Below, piece by piece: positions 48,733 through 63,269 of a stretch of DNA of 64,000 nucleotides (positions are counted from its first letter, which is position 1; the number at the start of each line of letters is the position of its first letter). The translations under genes were made by a program, and so were the position numbers. The stretch is from Vibrio panuliri. GTDB taxonomy: Bacteria > Pseudomonadota > Gammaproteobacteria > Enterobacterales > Vibrionaceae. A model generated the notes under the pieces. That model searched no databases. It was given only the letters and a program-made list of their open reading frames with translations, and was not told the origin of the DNA. The stretch is taken from assembly GCF_009938205.1 (NCBI RefSeq), contig NZ_AP019654.1, forward strand, positions 1 through 64,000, read 5' to 3'.

Positions 48733-49224
48733 ATGTATCGAATGTTCACGACACTTACACTCCTTATATCATGCGCCTTTTGGGGCGTATCAGGCGATGC
48801 AAAGCAACAAGATGGCAATAACTCTATTCAAATACTTAGCCCTAAGATCAGGGCATCCAGTCACTCTGATTTGACCTCTGAACCAATCAAAGAGAAACCC
48901 ACCCACTCCTCATTGTTGCTCTCTGAGCGGCAGTTAGAACAAGCTGCCCGTGTTTTGGGCCTTAACCACGGTAAACACTACATCACGGCTCAAGATTTAC
49001 TGTTTATCAGTGGTGAACAGACGGCGCATCGTTGGGGTATATATCATCCAACGCAAACTTACTCTTTGGGTGAGCAGCAACTTGTGCAGCTTAAAGTGGT
49101 TGCGTGGGCTGAGTTAAAGCAGAGTGAAAACGCGATGTCGCGTTTACAAATCACGGCCCAGACACAAGAAGTGCGCGTCAATGATGTGGCGTTACCCCTA
49201 GATTGGCAGGCGTCGCGTAAATGA
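48733..49224 (+). CDS. Small exported protein next to dprA (LysM-protein-like C-terminus)
   Basis: The 163-residue protein has a probable signal peptide (MFTTLTLLISCAFWGVSGDA). The rest (LGLNHGKHYITAQDLLFISG, RWGIYHPTQTYSLGEQQLVQ, MSRLQITAQTQEVRV) resembles, from memory, the segment following the LysM domain in the longer exported LysM proteins often found upstream of dprA in Vibrio and Shewanella. No LysM repeat is visible here, so it is either a short variant or an N-terminally truncated homologue. Its stop overlaps the dprA start by 4 bp. Two candidate ATGs (48733, 48742) exist. Confidence 0.75.
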   Translation: MYRMFTTLTLLISCAFWGVSGDAKQQDGNNSIQILSPKIRASSHSDLTSEPIKEKPTHSSLLLSERQLEQAARVLGLNHGKHYITAQDLLFISGEQTAHRWGIYHPTQTYSLGEQQLVQLKVVAWAELKQSENAMSRLQITAQTQEVRVNDVALPLDWQASRK

Positions 49225-50336
49225 GCAGTGACCTCCTTCGCGCTTGGTTAACCCTCTATTTCACACCTCGCCTCGGCGCGAAAGGGTTGCACACGTTATT
49301 AGCCAAAGCGAGTCCACAGGCTTTGGTTTCTTTGGATCACCAAGCGCTACAAGCTCTTGGTCTAACAGCATCACAAGCGGCTTTTATTCTGATGGATAAA
49401 CACCAATATGTGGAGCAGTGCATCGATTGGCGAGATAGCGCAGACAATCACCACATTATTACGCTAGACGATCCCCTTTACCCGCCGCTGCTTGCCCAGT
49501 TATCCATACCGCCACCCGTGTTGTTTGTTAAAGGTGAGCCATCAGTATTGACCACGCCTCAAGTCGCGCTGGTGGGGAGTCGTCATGCCACCATTGATGG
49601 TTTACGAAATGCGACCTATTTTGCGGGTGAGTTAGCGCAGCAGGGTTTAACCATCACGAGTGGATTAGCGCTGGGCGTAGATGGTCATGCTCATGATGGG
49701 GCATTGCGACAAGGAGGCTCGACAATTGCGGTGCTAGGATGTGGATTGAATACTGTTTACCCTGCGCGTCATAAGCGTCTTGCGCAAAGGATAGAGAATC
49801 AAGGGGCATTGGTTTCAGAGTTTCACCCCGCAATTTTGCCAAAATCGGCTAACTTTCCTCGTCGTAATCGCATTATTAGCGGTTTGTCGTTGGGAGTTTT
49901 GGTGGTGGAAGCCACCGAGCGAAGTGGGTCCCTTATTACCGCTCGATATGCCGCTGAACAAGGGCGTGATGTGTTTGCGCTGCCGGGTTCGATTCACTCC
50001 TCACAAGCCAAAGGGTGTAACCAGTTGATAAAACAAGGAGCTTGTTTAATCCAAACCGTTGAAGACATCGTAAATGAAATAGAGACGTTGCTGCGTTGGT
50101 CTAATCATTATATGGAAAAAATAAGCCCAAATGGCCCGATTGAAAAAGAGCCGAAAGAACAATTGCCATTTGCTGATCTTCTAGCTAACGTAGGCACACA
50201 AGTGACACCGGTTGATATTTTGGCACAGAGGACCAATATTCCTGTGCAGGAAGTCATGATGCAGCTGTTAGAGTTAGAGCTCTCAGGGCATGTTGTTGCG
50301 GTTTCTGGTGGTTATATTCGTAAGGGGAGGGGCTAG
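49221..50336 (+). CDS. dprA: DprA (Smf), DNA processing protein
   Basis: DprA binds incoming single-stranded DNA and loads RecA during natural transformation. The 371-residue protein has an N-terminal SAM-like region, the Rossmann DprA domain (about 80-290; [65 protein letters not shown]) and a C-terminal winged helix (about 310-371). It overlaps the preceding gene by 4 bp and smg follows 2 bp later. comM, another transformation gene, is also in this window. Confidence 0.96.
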   Translation: MSSDLLRAWLTLYFTPRLGAKGLHTLLAKASPQALVSLDHQALQALGLTASQAAFILMDKHQYVEQCIDWRDSADNHHIITLDDPLYPPLLAQLSIPPPVLFVKGEPSVLTTPQVALVGSRHATIDGLRNATYFAGELAQQGLTITSGLALGVDGHAHDGALRQGGSTIAVLGCGLNTVYPARHKRLAQRIENQGALVSEFHPAILPKSANFPRRNRIISGLSLGVLVVEATERSGSLITARYAAEQGRDVFALPGSIHSSQAKGCNQLIKQGACLIQTVEDIVNEIETLLRWSNHYMEKISPNGPIEKEPKEQLPFADLLANVGTQVTPVDILAQRTNIPVQEVMMQLLELELSGHVVAVSGGYIRKGRG

Positions 50337-50338
50337 CT

Positions 50339-50815
50339 ATGATGATGGATATCCTAATGTATCTATTTGAAACTTACATCCATAGCGATGCTGAGTTACA
50401 GGTCAATCAAGATGAGCTTGAAGATGAGTTACTTCGAGCGGGTTTTGATCAAAAAGACATTTATAAAGCCCTCGTCTGGTTAGAAGAACTGGCCGCATTG
50501 CAGCAAGGTGAGTTGGATTCTGCTATCTCAGTGAGTGGCGCGTCATCCACACGTATCTACACGGCTCAAGAAATGGACCGTCTGGATATCGAGTGTCGTG
50601 GCTTCTTGATGTTCTTAGAACAAGTCAGTGTATTGAGTATAGAAACACGCGAGATGGTGATTGATCGCGTTATGGGTTTAGAGACTGATGACTTTGAACT
50701 CGACGACCTTAAATGGATTGTGCTTATGGTGCTATTTAATGTTCCTGGCAATGAAAATGCCTACACTTTGATGGAAGAGCTTCTGTACAGCAAAGAGCAA
50801 GGTATCCTCCATTAA
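50339..50815 (+). CDS. smg: Smg family protein (DUF494)
   Basis: The 158-residue protein is Smg: [20 protein letters not shown] near the start, then [20 protein letters not shown] and [20 protein letters not shown]. It is acidic and mostly helical. Function is not established; it is conserved next to dprA. Start MMMDIL has alternative ATGs within three codons. Confidence 0.95.
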   Translation: MMMDILMYLFETYIHSDAELQVNQDELEDELLRAGFDQKDIYKALVWLEELAALQQGELDSAISVSGASSTRIYTAQEMDRLDIECRGFLMFLEQVSVLSIETREMVIDRVMGLETDDFELDDLKWIVLMVLFNVPGNENAYTLMEELLYSKEQGILH

Positions 50816-50838
50816 TAAAAGTACTATGCGCATTCTTT

Positions 50839-51423
50839 ATGAGTAATAAAATCGACCAACAACTGTTTTCCGCCCATGAACACGCTCTTGAGCATCAAGC
50901 CTGCCCCAAATGTCAGGATGAAGAGCGTGACGGTCGGTTACAACTTCGTCATGGTAAACACGGTCCATTTTTAGGCTGCAACCAGTATCCTGACTGTGAC
51001 TTTATCAAGCCTTTACATCAAAACGATGGGCATATCATTAAAGAGCTTGGCGTCCCTTGCCCTCAATGTGGCAATGAACTGGTGCTGCGCCAAGGTCGTT
51101 ATGGGATGTTTATTGGTTGTAGTCACTACCCTGAATGTCATCACATCGAGTCAATGGAGCAATCTCCACCCGAATCTAATGACCAAATTGTTTGTCCAGA
51201 CTGTGGGAAAGGTCATTTGGTTGAGCGGAAAAACCGTTTTGGCAAACTGTTCTACGCTTGTGATAATTACCCTAAGTGTAAGTTTGCCGTCAATCAGCCC
51301 CCAATCGCGGGTCAATGTGAGCAATGTGGCTTTCCGTTGCTAGTCGAAAAGACATTGGCGAGTGGCATCAAGTTGCAATGTGCAGATAGAAAGTGTCATC
51401 ACACCCAAACTGAAATTGAATAA
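50839..51423 (+). CDS. yrdD: YrdD, topoisomerase-type zinc-ribbon protein
   Basis: The 194-residue protein is made of four C4 zinc ribbons like those at the C-terminus of topoisomerase I: CPKCQDEERDGRLQLRHG at about 22, CPQCGNELVLRQGRYG at about 74, CPDCGKGHLVERKNRFG at about 120 and CEQCGFPLLVEK at about 160. It has no topoisomerase catalytic domain. A DNA-binding accessory role is assumed. It lies in the dprA-smg-yrdD series and ends at a bidirectional terminator. Confidence 0.93.
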   Translation: MSNKIDQQLFSAHEHALEHQACPKCQDEERDGRLQLRHGKHGPFLGCNQYPDCDFIKPLHQNDGHIIKELGVPCPQCGNELVLRQGRYGMFIGCSHYPECHHIESMEQSPPESNDQIVCPDCGKGHLVERKNRFGKLFYACDNYPKCKFAVNQPPIAGQCEQCGFPLLVEKTLASGIKLQCADRKCHHTQTEIE

Positions 51424-51424
51424 A

Positions 51425-51450
51425 AAAAGCGACGCTCCAGCGTCGCTTTT
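51425..51450. terminator. Bidirectional terminator between yrdD and purK
   Basis: A 12-bp perfect stem (AAAAGCGACGCT, 51425-51436 with 51439-51450) has A/T tracts on both sides between convergent genes. Confidence 0.88.
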
Positions 51451-51468
51451 CTGTATGCTGGCGAAGAG

Positions 51469-52590
51469 TTATCGAGCAAACTTTGCTAATGCAGGAAAGG
51501 CAGTTTTATCAAGGACATCGGCTAACGCGGATAATCTGCGTTGCAGTTCTCCACTGTAATCGCTACACACATTGATGTGCCCCATTTTACGACCTGTGCG
51601 TTTCTCTTTGCCATACCAATGAATATGTACCCCATCCATAGCGAGTAACTCGTTAGGTAGCGTATCTTCACCTAAGATATTGATCATTGCAGTTTCACGA
51701 ATCAGTTGGGTGCTGCCCAGTGGTAAGTTGCAAACTGCTCTTAAGTGGTTTTCAAACTGACAAGTTTCCGCACCTTGTTGAGTCCAGTGTCCTGAGTTGT
51801 GTACGCGTGGGGCTATTTCATTGACAACCAGTTGGCCGTTAAGGTCGAAGAACTCTAACGCCAGTACGCCGACATAGTTCAAGCTTTCTGCGACAGAGGT
51901 AAACATTTGCTGAGCTTGGGCTTGTAGCTCTTGGTCAGCAATAGCCGTCGATAGGCTTAATACACCCTCTGTATGAACATTTTCAGCCAGAGGGTAGACT
52001 GCGATCGAGCCATCTCTACCACGAGCTCCGACTAATGACACTTCACGTTGAAAAGGGACAAACTCTTCGGCAACAATCGCTTGATTGTCGCTAGACGCGA
52101 TACAGTCCGCCATTTGGGCCCAAATATTTTCGACATCAGCCAAATCTTTTAGACGCCATTGCCCTTTACCGTCATACCCGCCCAAGGCGCTTTTTAGCAC
52201 CATTGGAATACCCACATGTTCAATCGCGACGTCAAAATCTTCTCGACTGTTGATCACTGCGTACTTCGCATTGCGAACGCCTGCGTTATCCAACAGTGCT
52301 TTTTCCAGTCGACGATCGCCCCCAGCTTTAATCGCTTCTGTTGTTGGTAGGAACTTACCACTTTGCTCACAGATATCGAGGATAGGGTGTGGAATATGTT
52401 CGAACTCAGCGGTAATCACGTCAGCATTGGCAATCGCATTGTCTAGGCCGCTGCCGAGTACAGTTTGCGTGAGTGGATGAACAATATTGCCATTGGTGAC
52501 ATCGTACGCGGATAGCTCGATATTAAGTGGAGCTCCCGCTAATGACATCATGCGGGCAAGTTGGCCAGAACCTAATACTAAAACGCGCAT
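51469..52590 (-). CDS. purK: N5-carboxyaminoimidazole ribonucleotide synthase PurK
   Basis: PurK carboxylates AIR to N5-CAIR with ATP and bicarbonate in purine synthesis. The 373-residue ATP-grasp enzyme starts [20 protein letters not shown], has [15 protein letters not shown] in the ATP-binding region, [17 protein letters not shown], and [13 protein letters not shown] in the catalytic site. It starts 3 bp after the purE stop. Confidence 0.97.
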   Translation of the reverse strand: MRVLVLGSGQLARMMSLAGAPLNIELSAYDVTNGNIVHPLTQTVLGSGLDNAIANADVITAEFEHIPHPILDICEQSGKFLPTTEAIKAGGDRRLEKALLDNAGVRNAKYAVINSREDFDVAIEHVGIPMVLKSALGGYDGKGQWRLKDLADVENIWAQMADCIASSDNQAIVAEEFVPFQREVSLVGARGRDGSIAVYPLAENVHTEGVLSLSTAIADQELQAQAQQMFTSVAESLNYVGVLALEFFDLNGQLVVNEIAPRVHNSGHWTQQGAETCQFENHLRAVCNLPLGSTQLIRETAMINILGEDTLPNELLAMDGVHIHWYGKEKRTGRKMGHINVCSDYSGELQRRLSALADVLDKTAFPALAKFAR

Positions 52591-52593
52591 GGA

Positions 52594-53079
52594 TTAATCC
52601 TCGGCTGGGTTTGAGTTTGCCAGTACTGTTTCTGTTTGCTCATTACGGAAGGCTTCTACTTTCGCCATCACATCTTCATCGTGTGTACCGATAATTTGCG
52701 CAGCCAGAATACCCGCGTTCGCGGCTCCAGCTTCACCAATAGCCAGTGTACCGACGGCAATGCCTTTTGGCATTTGAACGATAGAGAGAAGTGAGTCCAT
52801 GCCTTTTAGCGCTCGTGATTGCACTGGCACACCAAGGACAGGCAAACTGGTAAAGGCGGCAGTCATGCCGGGTAGATGAGCGGCTCCGCCAGCACCGGCA
52901 ATGATAACTTTGATACCACGCTCTTTGGCGCTGGAGGCATATTCTGCAAGCAGTTGAGGGGTGCGGTGTGCTGAAACCACTTTGGTTTCATAACTTACGC
53001 CAAATGTGTCGAGCATCTCTGCTGCAAGTTTCATGGTTGGCCAATCTGATTTTGAACCCATGATAATTCCGACTTTCAT
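52594..53079 (-). CDS. purE: N5-CAIR mutase PurE
   Basis: PurE (class I) converts N5-CAIR to CAIR. The 161-residue protein has [25 protein letters not shown] with the catalytic histidine, [16 protein letters not shown] and [20 protein letters not shown]. The ATG at 53079 has AGGAG 6 nt upstream, which decides the start over the frame's earlier opening. A PurR box upstream indicates repression by purines. Confidence 0.97.
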   Translation of the reverse strand: MKVGIIMGSKSDWPTMKLAAEMLDTFGVSYETKVVSAHRTPQLLAEYASSAKERGIKVIIAGAGGAAHLPGMTAAFTSLPVLGVPVQSRALKGMDSLLSIVQMPKGIAVGTLAIGEAGAANAGILAAQIIGTHDEDVMAKVEAFRNEQTETVLANSNPAED

Positions 53080-53129
53080 TTCAAACTCCTTCAAGCTGCC
53101 ATTGAGTAACACCACTCTAATTTGTGCGC

Positions 53130-53167
53130 ATTATACGAGTATTTTCACCTCAAGCAAACGTTTGCGC
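53130..53167 (-). promoter_or_regulatory. purEK promoter with PurR operator
   Basis: AAGCAAACGTTTGCGC (53152-53167) matches the PurR operator consensus ACGCAAACGTTTGCGT at all but two edge positions. On the minus strand it overlaps the -35 hexamer TTTGCT (53158-53153), which is 17 bp from a perfect TATAAT (53135-53130). PurR binding here would block purEK transcription. Confidence 0.9.
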
Positions 53168-53399
53168 GGGGTAAAAAACGATTCGACATAATTTATCAAT
53201 AAATTGCTTTAGTCAGCGCGGCAGATTGTTAGTAAACTGAGTAAAAATGTTAACATCCTATTCCTGCTAGAAGTGACTTTGGTGCTGGCGAATGCTTTCA
53301 ACCCCCTGCCAAAGGTTGTTTTGCATATAAAGGGGGCTTCCCTAAGCAATGTTACCAAGCTTCAAATTATGAGGAATTGAAATGAGAAAGGAAACTTGA

Positions 53400-53957
53400 G
53401 TGGATAACTTTGAGCAAGCTCTTAGTGCATTACAGCAAGGTGAAGTGATCGCCTATCCGACCGAAGGTGTATTTGGTGTGGGCTGTGATCCCGATAACCC
53501 GCAAGCGATTGAAAAACTATTGACGCTAAAGCAGCGTCCGGTAGAGAAAGGGCTGATTTTAATAGCGGCTAGTTATGAGCAGCTATTACCCTACATCGAT
53601 GAGTCACAACTCAATCAAGAGCAGTTGGCGACAGTGAAGGCTTCTTGGCCTGGGCCATATACTTGGATTATGCCCGCGAGCGATAAAGCTTCAAATTGGC
53701 TTTGTGGTCAGTTTGATTCGATCGCGGTGCGCGTGACCGATCATCCTTTGGTACAGAAAATCTGTCTAGCGTTTGGTAAACCACTCACATCAACAAGTGC
53801 TAATCTTACTGGTTTGCCGCCTTGTATGACGACAGAAGAGGTAGAAGCACAACTGGGCGATAAATTAGTGGCTATTTTACGCGGCGAAACCAGTGGACGA
53901 GATAAACCGAGTGAAATTCGCGACGCAAGAACATTGCAAGTGTTACGCCAAGGATAA
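53400..53957 (+). CDS. tsaC: Threonylcarbamoyl-AMP synthase TsaC
   Basis: TsaC (YrdC/RimN) makes threonylcarbamoyl-adenylate for the t6A modification of ANN-decoding tRNAs. The 185-residue protein is one YrdC-like domain: [43 protein letters not shown] and [14 protein letters not shown] with the conserved KRxxK-like and ST-S-N residues. It starts at GTG 53400 with AAAGGAAA upstream. hemF follows 20 bp later. Confidence 0.95.
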   Translation: MDNFEQALSALQQGEVIAYPTEGVFGVGCDPDNPQAIEKLLTLKQRPVEKGLILIAASYEQLLPYIDESQLNQEQLATVKASWPGPYTWIMPASDKASNWLCGQFDSIAVRVTDHPLVQKICLAFGKPLTSTSANLTGLPPCMTTEEVEAQLGDKLVAILRGETSGRDKPSEIRDARTLQVLRQG

Positions 53958-53968
53958 TCAACATATAG

Positions 53969-54898
<930 letters not shown>

Positions 54899-54925
54899 AA
54901 TACTTCCCGCGTGATTTAGATAATG

Positions 54926-54951
54926 ATAGGGTCATTAAATGACCCTATTTT
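54926..54951 (+). terminator. Rho-independent terminator of hemF
   Basis: A 10-bp perfect stem (ATAGGGTCAT, 54926-54935 with 54939-54948) with a TAA loop and short T tail. Confidence 0.8.
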
Positions 54952-54969
54952 GTTACTGGTAATAAGGAT

Positions 54970-55803
54970 ATGACGCAGCAAATTGATCGTTATGCCGTCT
55001 TTGGCAACCCAATTGGACACAGTAAATCCCCGTTTATTCATACGCTATTCGCACGCCAAACGAATCAACCGTTAAGCTACAGCGCTGAGCTTGCGGCTGT
55101 TGATGGTTTTGAACAAGCAGCGAAAGCATTCTTTTCTCAAGGTGGACGTGGCTGCAACATTACTATGCCGTTTAAAGAGGACGCGTACCAATTTGCCGAT
55201 CGTTTGACGCAGCGAGCTGAGTTGGCTGGTGCGGTCAATACACTTAAAAAACTCGATGATGGCATTATTTTGGGTGATAACACCGATGGTGCAGGGCTGG
55301 TGTTGGATCTGCAGAATTATCAAGTTCCTTTGGAGAATGCGCGGATTCTTATTATTGGTGCAGGCGGTGCGGCGCGAGGTGTGATTCAGCCGCTATTAGA
55401 GCTAAAGCCACAACAAATCGTTATTACCAATCGAACGTTTAGTAAAGCAGAGCAGCTAGCTAAATTGTTTGCCGATCTGGGCCCGATTCAAGCTATACCA
55501 CTTGAAGAAGTAAAAGAGGCGTTTGATGTCGTGATCAACTCAACCTCTGCAAGCTTGAGTGGCGATTTACCCAATATTTCACCGTCAATATTCAGCGCGA
55601 CAACGGTTGCTTATGACATGATGTATGGCAAGGGAAAAACAGCATTTAATCAATGGGCTCTCGAGCAAGGTGCCGCTCAAGCGTATGATGGCTTAGGTAT
55701 GTTGGTCGGCCAAGCTGCAGAAAGTTTTATGTTGTGGCGAGGTTTAAGACCAGGTACAAAGCAAATCTTACGCGAATTACGCAAGAACTTAGAAGGTATG
55801 TAA
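54970..55803 (+). CDS. aroE: Shikimate dehydrogenase (NADP+)
   Basis: AroE reduces 3-dehydroshikimate to shikimate in aromatic amino acid synthesis. The 277-residue protein has the substrate-binding N-terminus ([44 protein letters not shown]), GDNTDGAGL, and the NADP-binding loop [20 protein letters not shown] (about 121-140). Its TAA overlaps the ATG of the next gene by one base. Confidence 0.97.
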   Translation: MTQQIDRYAVFGNPIGHSKSPFIHTLFARQTNQPLSYSAELAAVDGFEQAAKAFFSQGGRGCNITMPFKEDAYQFADRLTQRAELAGAVNTLKKLDDGIILGDNTDGAGLVLDLQNYQVPLENARILIIGAGGAARGVIQPLLELKPQQIVITNRTFSKAEQLAKLFADLGPIQAIPLEEVKEAFDVVINSTSASLSGDLPNISPSIFSATTVAYDMMYGKGKTAFNQWALEQGAAQAYDGLGMLVGQAAESFMLWRGLRPGTKQILRELRKNLEGM

Positions 55804-56069
55804 TGAATCAATCGATTCTATTTCCAGACATTCAAGATTGGGATGATGCGTTGAACGGGGTAAAGTTTCCTGCTCAACAAGCGGGGGCGTTAATTGAATG
55901 TGTGGCGTCACTTGAGTATTTGAGTTCTCTAGCCAGTGAACCTTTGACCACTACTCAGCAAGCTCTAGCGGTTTTTGAACAAAACCGCTTTGAAATCGAA
56001 GAGCTCGCTGAACAGTTAATAGAAGAGGAAGAGTACAACGCTGAAGGTCTAGTAGAGCTCAGGGCGTAA
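55803..56069 (+). CDS. DUF1488 family protein (YrdB-like)
   Basis: The 88-residue protein belongs to DUF1488 (E. coli YrdB): it begins NQSILFPDIQDWDDALNGVK with the family's FPD-x-W-D pattern and ends in an acidic helix (FEIEELAEQLIEEEEYNAEG). The frame is open upstream inside aroE, but the ATG overlapping the aroE stop (TAATG) is the natural start. Function is unknown. Its last 11 bp overlap the 3' end of yrdA on the other strand. Confidence 0.9.
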   Translation: MNQSILFPDIQDWDDALNGVKFPAQQAGALIECVASLEYLSSLASEPLTTTQQALAVFEQNRFEIEELAEQLIEEEEYNAEGLVELRA

Positions 56070-56610
56070 TATTCTCAACATGATGTAAGTAGTCTTCTTT
56101 ATTCTGCACATAGTTATTGGCTGACTTTTGCAAGAAAGCGCGCTCTTCATCTTTTAAGGGGCGCGCTTGTTTTACTGGACTGCCCACATAAAGAAAGCCA
56201 CTGGCTAATACTTTTCCTGGTGGCACTAAACTACCGGCACCAATCATCACCTCTTCTTCTATTACTGCACCATCGAGCACGATCGTGCCCATGCCCACTA
56301 AAACGCGATCATTAATAATGCAGCCGTGTAACATGACTTTATGTCCAATCGTGACATCATTACCAATAATCAGAGGGTAGCCGTTTGGGTTGCTCGCATT
56401 TTTATGGGTAACATGCAGAACACTGCCATCTTGAATATTGCTGCGTTGTCCTATCTTTATAGAGTTAACATCACCACGAGCTGCAACTAATGGCCAAATA
56501 CTCGAATCGTCACCAATCGTAATATCACCAACTAAGACAGAACTGCTGTCTATATAGACGCGTTTTCCAATTGATGGTGCGATACCTTTATAACTGCGTA
56601 GCGAACTCAT
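56059..56610 (-). CDS. yrdA: Gamma-carbonic-anhydrase-like protein YrdA
   Basis: The 183-residue protein is a left-handed beta-helix trimer of the gamma-carbonic anhydrase/PaaY/YrdA family. Hexapeptide repeats run from about 20 to 145 (VYIDSSSVLVGDITIGDDSS, then WPLVAARGDVNSIKIG and VLHVTHKNASNP). The metal-ligand histidines are in VLHVTH and GHKVMLHGC. Activity of this subfamily is uncertain. It is convergent with the DUF1488 gene. Confidence 0.93.
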   Translation of the reverse strand: MSSLRSYKGIAPSIGKRVYIDSSSVLVGDITIGDDSSIWPLVAARGDVNSIKIGQRSNIQDGSVLHVTHKNASNPNGYPLIIGNDVTIGHKVMLHGCIINDRVLVGMGTIVLDGAVIEEEVMIGAGSLVPPGKVLASGFLYVGSPVKQARPLKDEERAFLQKSANNYVQNKEDYLHHVENITP

Positions 56611-56699
56611 TTTTACTCCTGGATCGTTGGTTCAAGGCCAATATAGCCATGCTAAAGCTTAGAAGAGCTGAAGAAATAAGCGTTTGTGACTAGAAAATA

Positions 56700-56960
56700 C
56701 TCAAACGATAAAAAAATCAAAAAAAAGCATAAAAAGGGCTTGCCAATGTGACGGCGATCTCTATAATGCCACCTCGCTGACACGGCACAGCTTCGAAGCC
56801 TCGGCTTAAAGGGGTTGGAGTCAAATCAGCACGGTTACTTAGCCAAGCAAAACGCTTGAAAAAAGTTTGAAAAAAGTGGTTGACACTAAACTTTAACTCG
56901 CTAAAATAGCCGCCTCTTCCGAAGTGAGGTGACTCACAAAGAAGGAAAGCTCTTTAACAA
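56700..56960 (+). promoter_or_regulatory. rRNA operon promoters P1/P2, UP element and boxA
   Basis: P1 is TTGCCA (56740-56745), 16-bp spacer, TATAAT (56762-56767), with A-tracts just upstream (about 56705-56735) that form a good UP element and a GC-rich stretch after the -10. P2 is TTGACA (56880-56885), 16-bp spacer, TAAAAT (56902-56907). A boxA antitermination signal GCTCTTTAACA lies at 56949-56959. The rest of the 56611-57128 gap is leader RNA with no gene. Confidence 0.88.
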
Positions 56961-57128
56961 TATAAACCTATCAATCTGTGTGGGCACTCGTTGATGATAA
57001 TCCAAATTAGAAGCTTAGGCTTCAAATTAGATTTCAATGAAACGAAGTGACCATTGCTAGAAATAGCAGCACAGTCAATTCAAACATTACTATGTAATGT
57101 TCAGTATTCATTGAGTCGACAAAATCTT

Positions 57129-58681
<1,553 letters not shown>

Positions 58682-58768
58682 TACGATGATTATTGCGATG
58701 AGTGTTCACACAGATTGATGGTTTATAAAGTTTAAGAGAAGAAGAGTACCCATACTCTTCAATCCAGT

Positions 58769-58844
58769 GTCCCGTTCGTCTAGAGGCCTAGGACACCGCC
58801 CTTTCACGGCGGTAACAGGGGTTCGACTCCCCTACGGGATACCA
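58769..58844 (+). tRNA. tRNA-Glu (TTC)
   Basis: The 76-nt sequence starts GTCCCGTTCGTC, has anticodon loop CTTTCAC (TTC), T-loop GTTCGACTC and encoded CCA. It lies in the 16S-23S spacer. Confidence 0.96.
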
Positions 58845-58846
58845 TT

Positions 58847-58922
58847 GGGTCGTTAGCTCAGTTGGTAGAGCAGTTGACTTTTAATCAATTGGTCGCAGGT
58901 TCGAATCCTGCACGACCCACCA
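58847..58922 (+). tRNA. tRNA-Lys (TTT)
   Basis: The 76-nt sequence starts GGGTCGTTAGCTCAG, has anticodon loop CTTTTAA (TTT), T-loop GTTCGAATC and encoded CCA. It lies 2 bp after tRNA-Glu. Confidence 0.96.
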
Positions 58923-58932
58923 TTTTCTCGAT

Positions 58933-59008
58933 GGGGCTATAGCTCAGCTGGGAGAGCGCCTGCCTTGCACGCAGGAGGTCAGCAGTTCGATCCTGCTTAG
59001 CTCCACCA
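58933..59008 (+). tRNA. tRNA-Ala (TGC)
   Basis: The 76-nt sequence starts GGGGCTATAGCTCAG, has anticodon loop CTTGCAC (TGC), T-loop GTTCGATCC and encoded CCA. Confidence 0.96.
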
Positions 59009-59042
59009 TTCGAGACTTCTTCCACAAGAAGTAAAATAATGT

Positions 59043-59118
59043 GGGCGATTAGCTCAGTTGGGAGAGCACCTGCCTTACAAGCAGGGGGTCACTGGTTCGA
59101 GCCCGGTATCGCCCACCA
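59043..59118 (+). tRNA. tRNA-Val (TAC)
   Basis: The 76-nt sequence starts GGGCGATTAGCTCAG, has anticodon loop CTTACAA (TAC), T-loop GTTCGAGCC and encoded CCA. It is the fourth tRNA in the spacer. Confidence 0.96.
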
Positions 59119-59184
59119 TCTTTAAGCGCATTCGATGAGTGCTTTTAAAAATGGTTTCTTTCTTTAAGTAGAAAGTAAAATCTA

Positions 59185-59195
59185 GCTCTTTAACA
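59185..59195 (+). promoter_or_regulatory. Spacer boxA antitermination site
   Basis: GCTCTTTAACA is an exact repeat of the leader boxA and lies about 200 bp before the 23S gene, where a second boxA is expected in rrn operons. Confidence 0.85.
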
Positions 59196-59387
59196 ATTTG
59201 GAAAGCTGACAAAACAACAATTTATTGTTGTTTGTAAAGTTCTCAAAGTATTCATTTATGAATACACAAAAACACATTCAAGTGTTCTTGGAATTTGAGT
59301 CCGGCAAAATCGAGTCTGCATCATGTATAAAAATTGCAGACAACTTTGGTGATTTGAACATCAACTCGAAACTCCTTCGGGTTGTAT

Positions 59388-62277
<2,890 letters not shown>

Positions 62278-62367
62278 ACAACACCCAAGGGGTTTTGATG
62301 GACTCAAAGCAAGAACAAAACTTGATTGTGTAGAGAACACAAAAACAGCTTTCCAGATTAAAGAATT

Positions 62368-62487
62368 TGCTTGGCGACCATAGCGATTTGGACCCACCTG
62401 ATTTCCATGCCGAACTCAGAAGTGAAACGAATTAGCGCCGATGGTAGTGTGGGGCTTCCCCATGTGAGAGTAGGACATCGCCAGGCT
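62368..62487 (+). rRNA. rrf: 5S ribosomal RNA
   Basis: The 120-nt sequence starts TGCTTGGCGACCATAGCG and ends GACATCGCCAGGC, with complementary ends and the conserved CCGAACTCAGAAGTGAAA loop. Confidence 0.96.
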
Positions 62488-62576
62488 TGCTTACCTGTTT
62501 TTAGATTTTGAAAAATCTAAAGGCAAAACTAAAACATAGCATTATTAAGTAAGACTAAGTTTTAGGAACAATTTGT

Positions 62577-62667
62577 GGAGAGATGGCTGAGTGGTTGAAA
62601 GCACCGGTCTTGAAAACCGGCATACGTTAATAGCGTATCTAGGGTTCAAATCCCTATCTCTCCGCCA
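62577..62667 (+). tRNA. tRNA-Ser (TGA)
   Basis: The 91-nt class II tRNA starts GGAGAGATGGCTGAGTGG, has anticodon loop CTTGAAA (TGA), a long variable arm (CATACGTTAATAGCGTAT), T-loop GTTCAAATC and encoded CCA. It starts 89 bp after the 5S gene; no strong terminator lies between, so it may be co-transcribed with the rrn operon. Confidence 0.95.
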
Positions 62668-62673
62668 CTATTA

Positions 62674-62704
62674 AAAAAGCCCGCTAACATCTAGCGGGCT
62701 TTTT
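62674..62704 (+). terminator. Rho-independent terminator after tRNA-Ser
   Basis: A 13-bp perfect stem (AAAAAGCCCGCTA, 62674-62686 with 62692-62704) has a 5-base loop and ends in T residues. Confidence 0.92.
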
Positions 62705-62837
62705 GCTATGTGCTATTCAGGAAAAGATAGGCTGCAGAACTTTATCTAGGGTTGATTGGAGCGACGCGAAAAACGTTGTTAGCCGATGGCGCTTTAAGAC
62801 CGCTGCCCATGTGGTTGTGAACCGTGAATCCCTAGTT

Positions 62838-62866
62838 GTGTTCAACCCGAGCTTTCCGTGACTATT
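62838..62866 (+). pseudogene. Possible remnant of a second tRNA-Ser 3' end
   Basis: The bases before the second terminator (GTGTTCAACCCGAGCTTTCC, then GTGACTATT) align with the 3' end of the intact tRNA-Ser (GGGTTCAAATCCCTATCTCT, then CCGCCACTATT): GTTCAA, a pyrimidine-rich CT-TCCG and ACTATT are shared. Base pairing of the acceptor and T stems is lost. It looks like a decayed copy. Confidence 0.45.
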
Positions 62867-62867
62867 A

Positions 62868-62898
62868 AAAAAGCCCGCTAATTTCTAGCGGGCTTTTT
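62868..62898 (+). terminator. Duplicate of the tRNA-Ser terminator
   Basis: The stem AAAAAGCCCGCTA (62868-62880 with 62886-62898) is identical to the terminator at 62674; 20 of 20 bases from ACTATT to GCTA match (62667-62686 and 62861-62880). The two loops differ. Confidence 0.88.
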
Positions 62899-62904
62899 GC
62901 TATT

Positions 62905-63230
62905 TAACTTTTTGCTATTTAAAATTCTGGCCTATCTTAAAGCTACCCCTCCATCATTGATTCATGCTCGAGTTCCTTCCCTTACTGCACTCTTCATGAA
63001 AGCTTGGGTCTAACGAATTGGTATTGAAATACCGCTCTAGCGATGTGAGCACTCAGTTGTCTTACTCTAGACAGTCATATGACTGGTGTATTCGCTGACT
63101 TTAACGGCTGAGATATGGTGGTACTAATAACAAGTTTGAGGTGCTCGCTTTATAAGGCGTAATGAGGCGGGTTTACTGCTTTCAGGAAGAGTGGTGCTTT
63201 GCAACAAGGCGCTGTTGAGTAGATAAAAGG
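62905..63230. other. Gene-free stretch between the rrn/tRNA unit and the sulfatase gene
   Basis: I see no open frame, terminator or repeat that I can support in this stretch. Confidence 0.4.
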
Positions 63231-63232
63231 AT

Positions 63233-63249
63233 GAGAGCAAAGCGCTCTC
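63233..63249 (-). terminator. Probable terminator of the sulfatase-family gene
   Basis: A 6-bp stem (GAGAGC, 63233-63238 with 63244-63249) is followed on the minus strand by ATCCTTTTATC. It lies 20 bp after the stop codon. Confidence 0.55.
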
Positions 63250-63269
63250 AACCTTTTAGAGGGAGGGAT

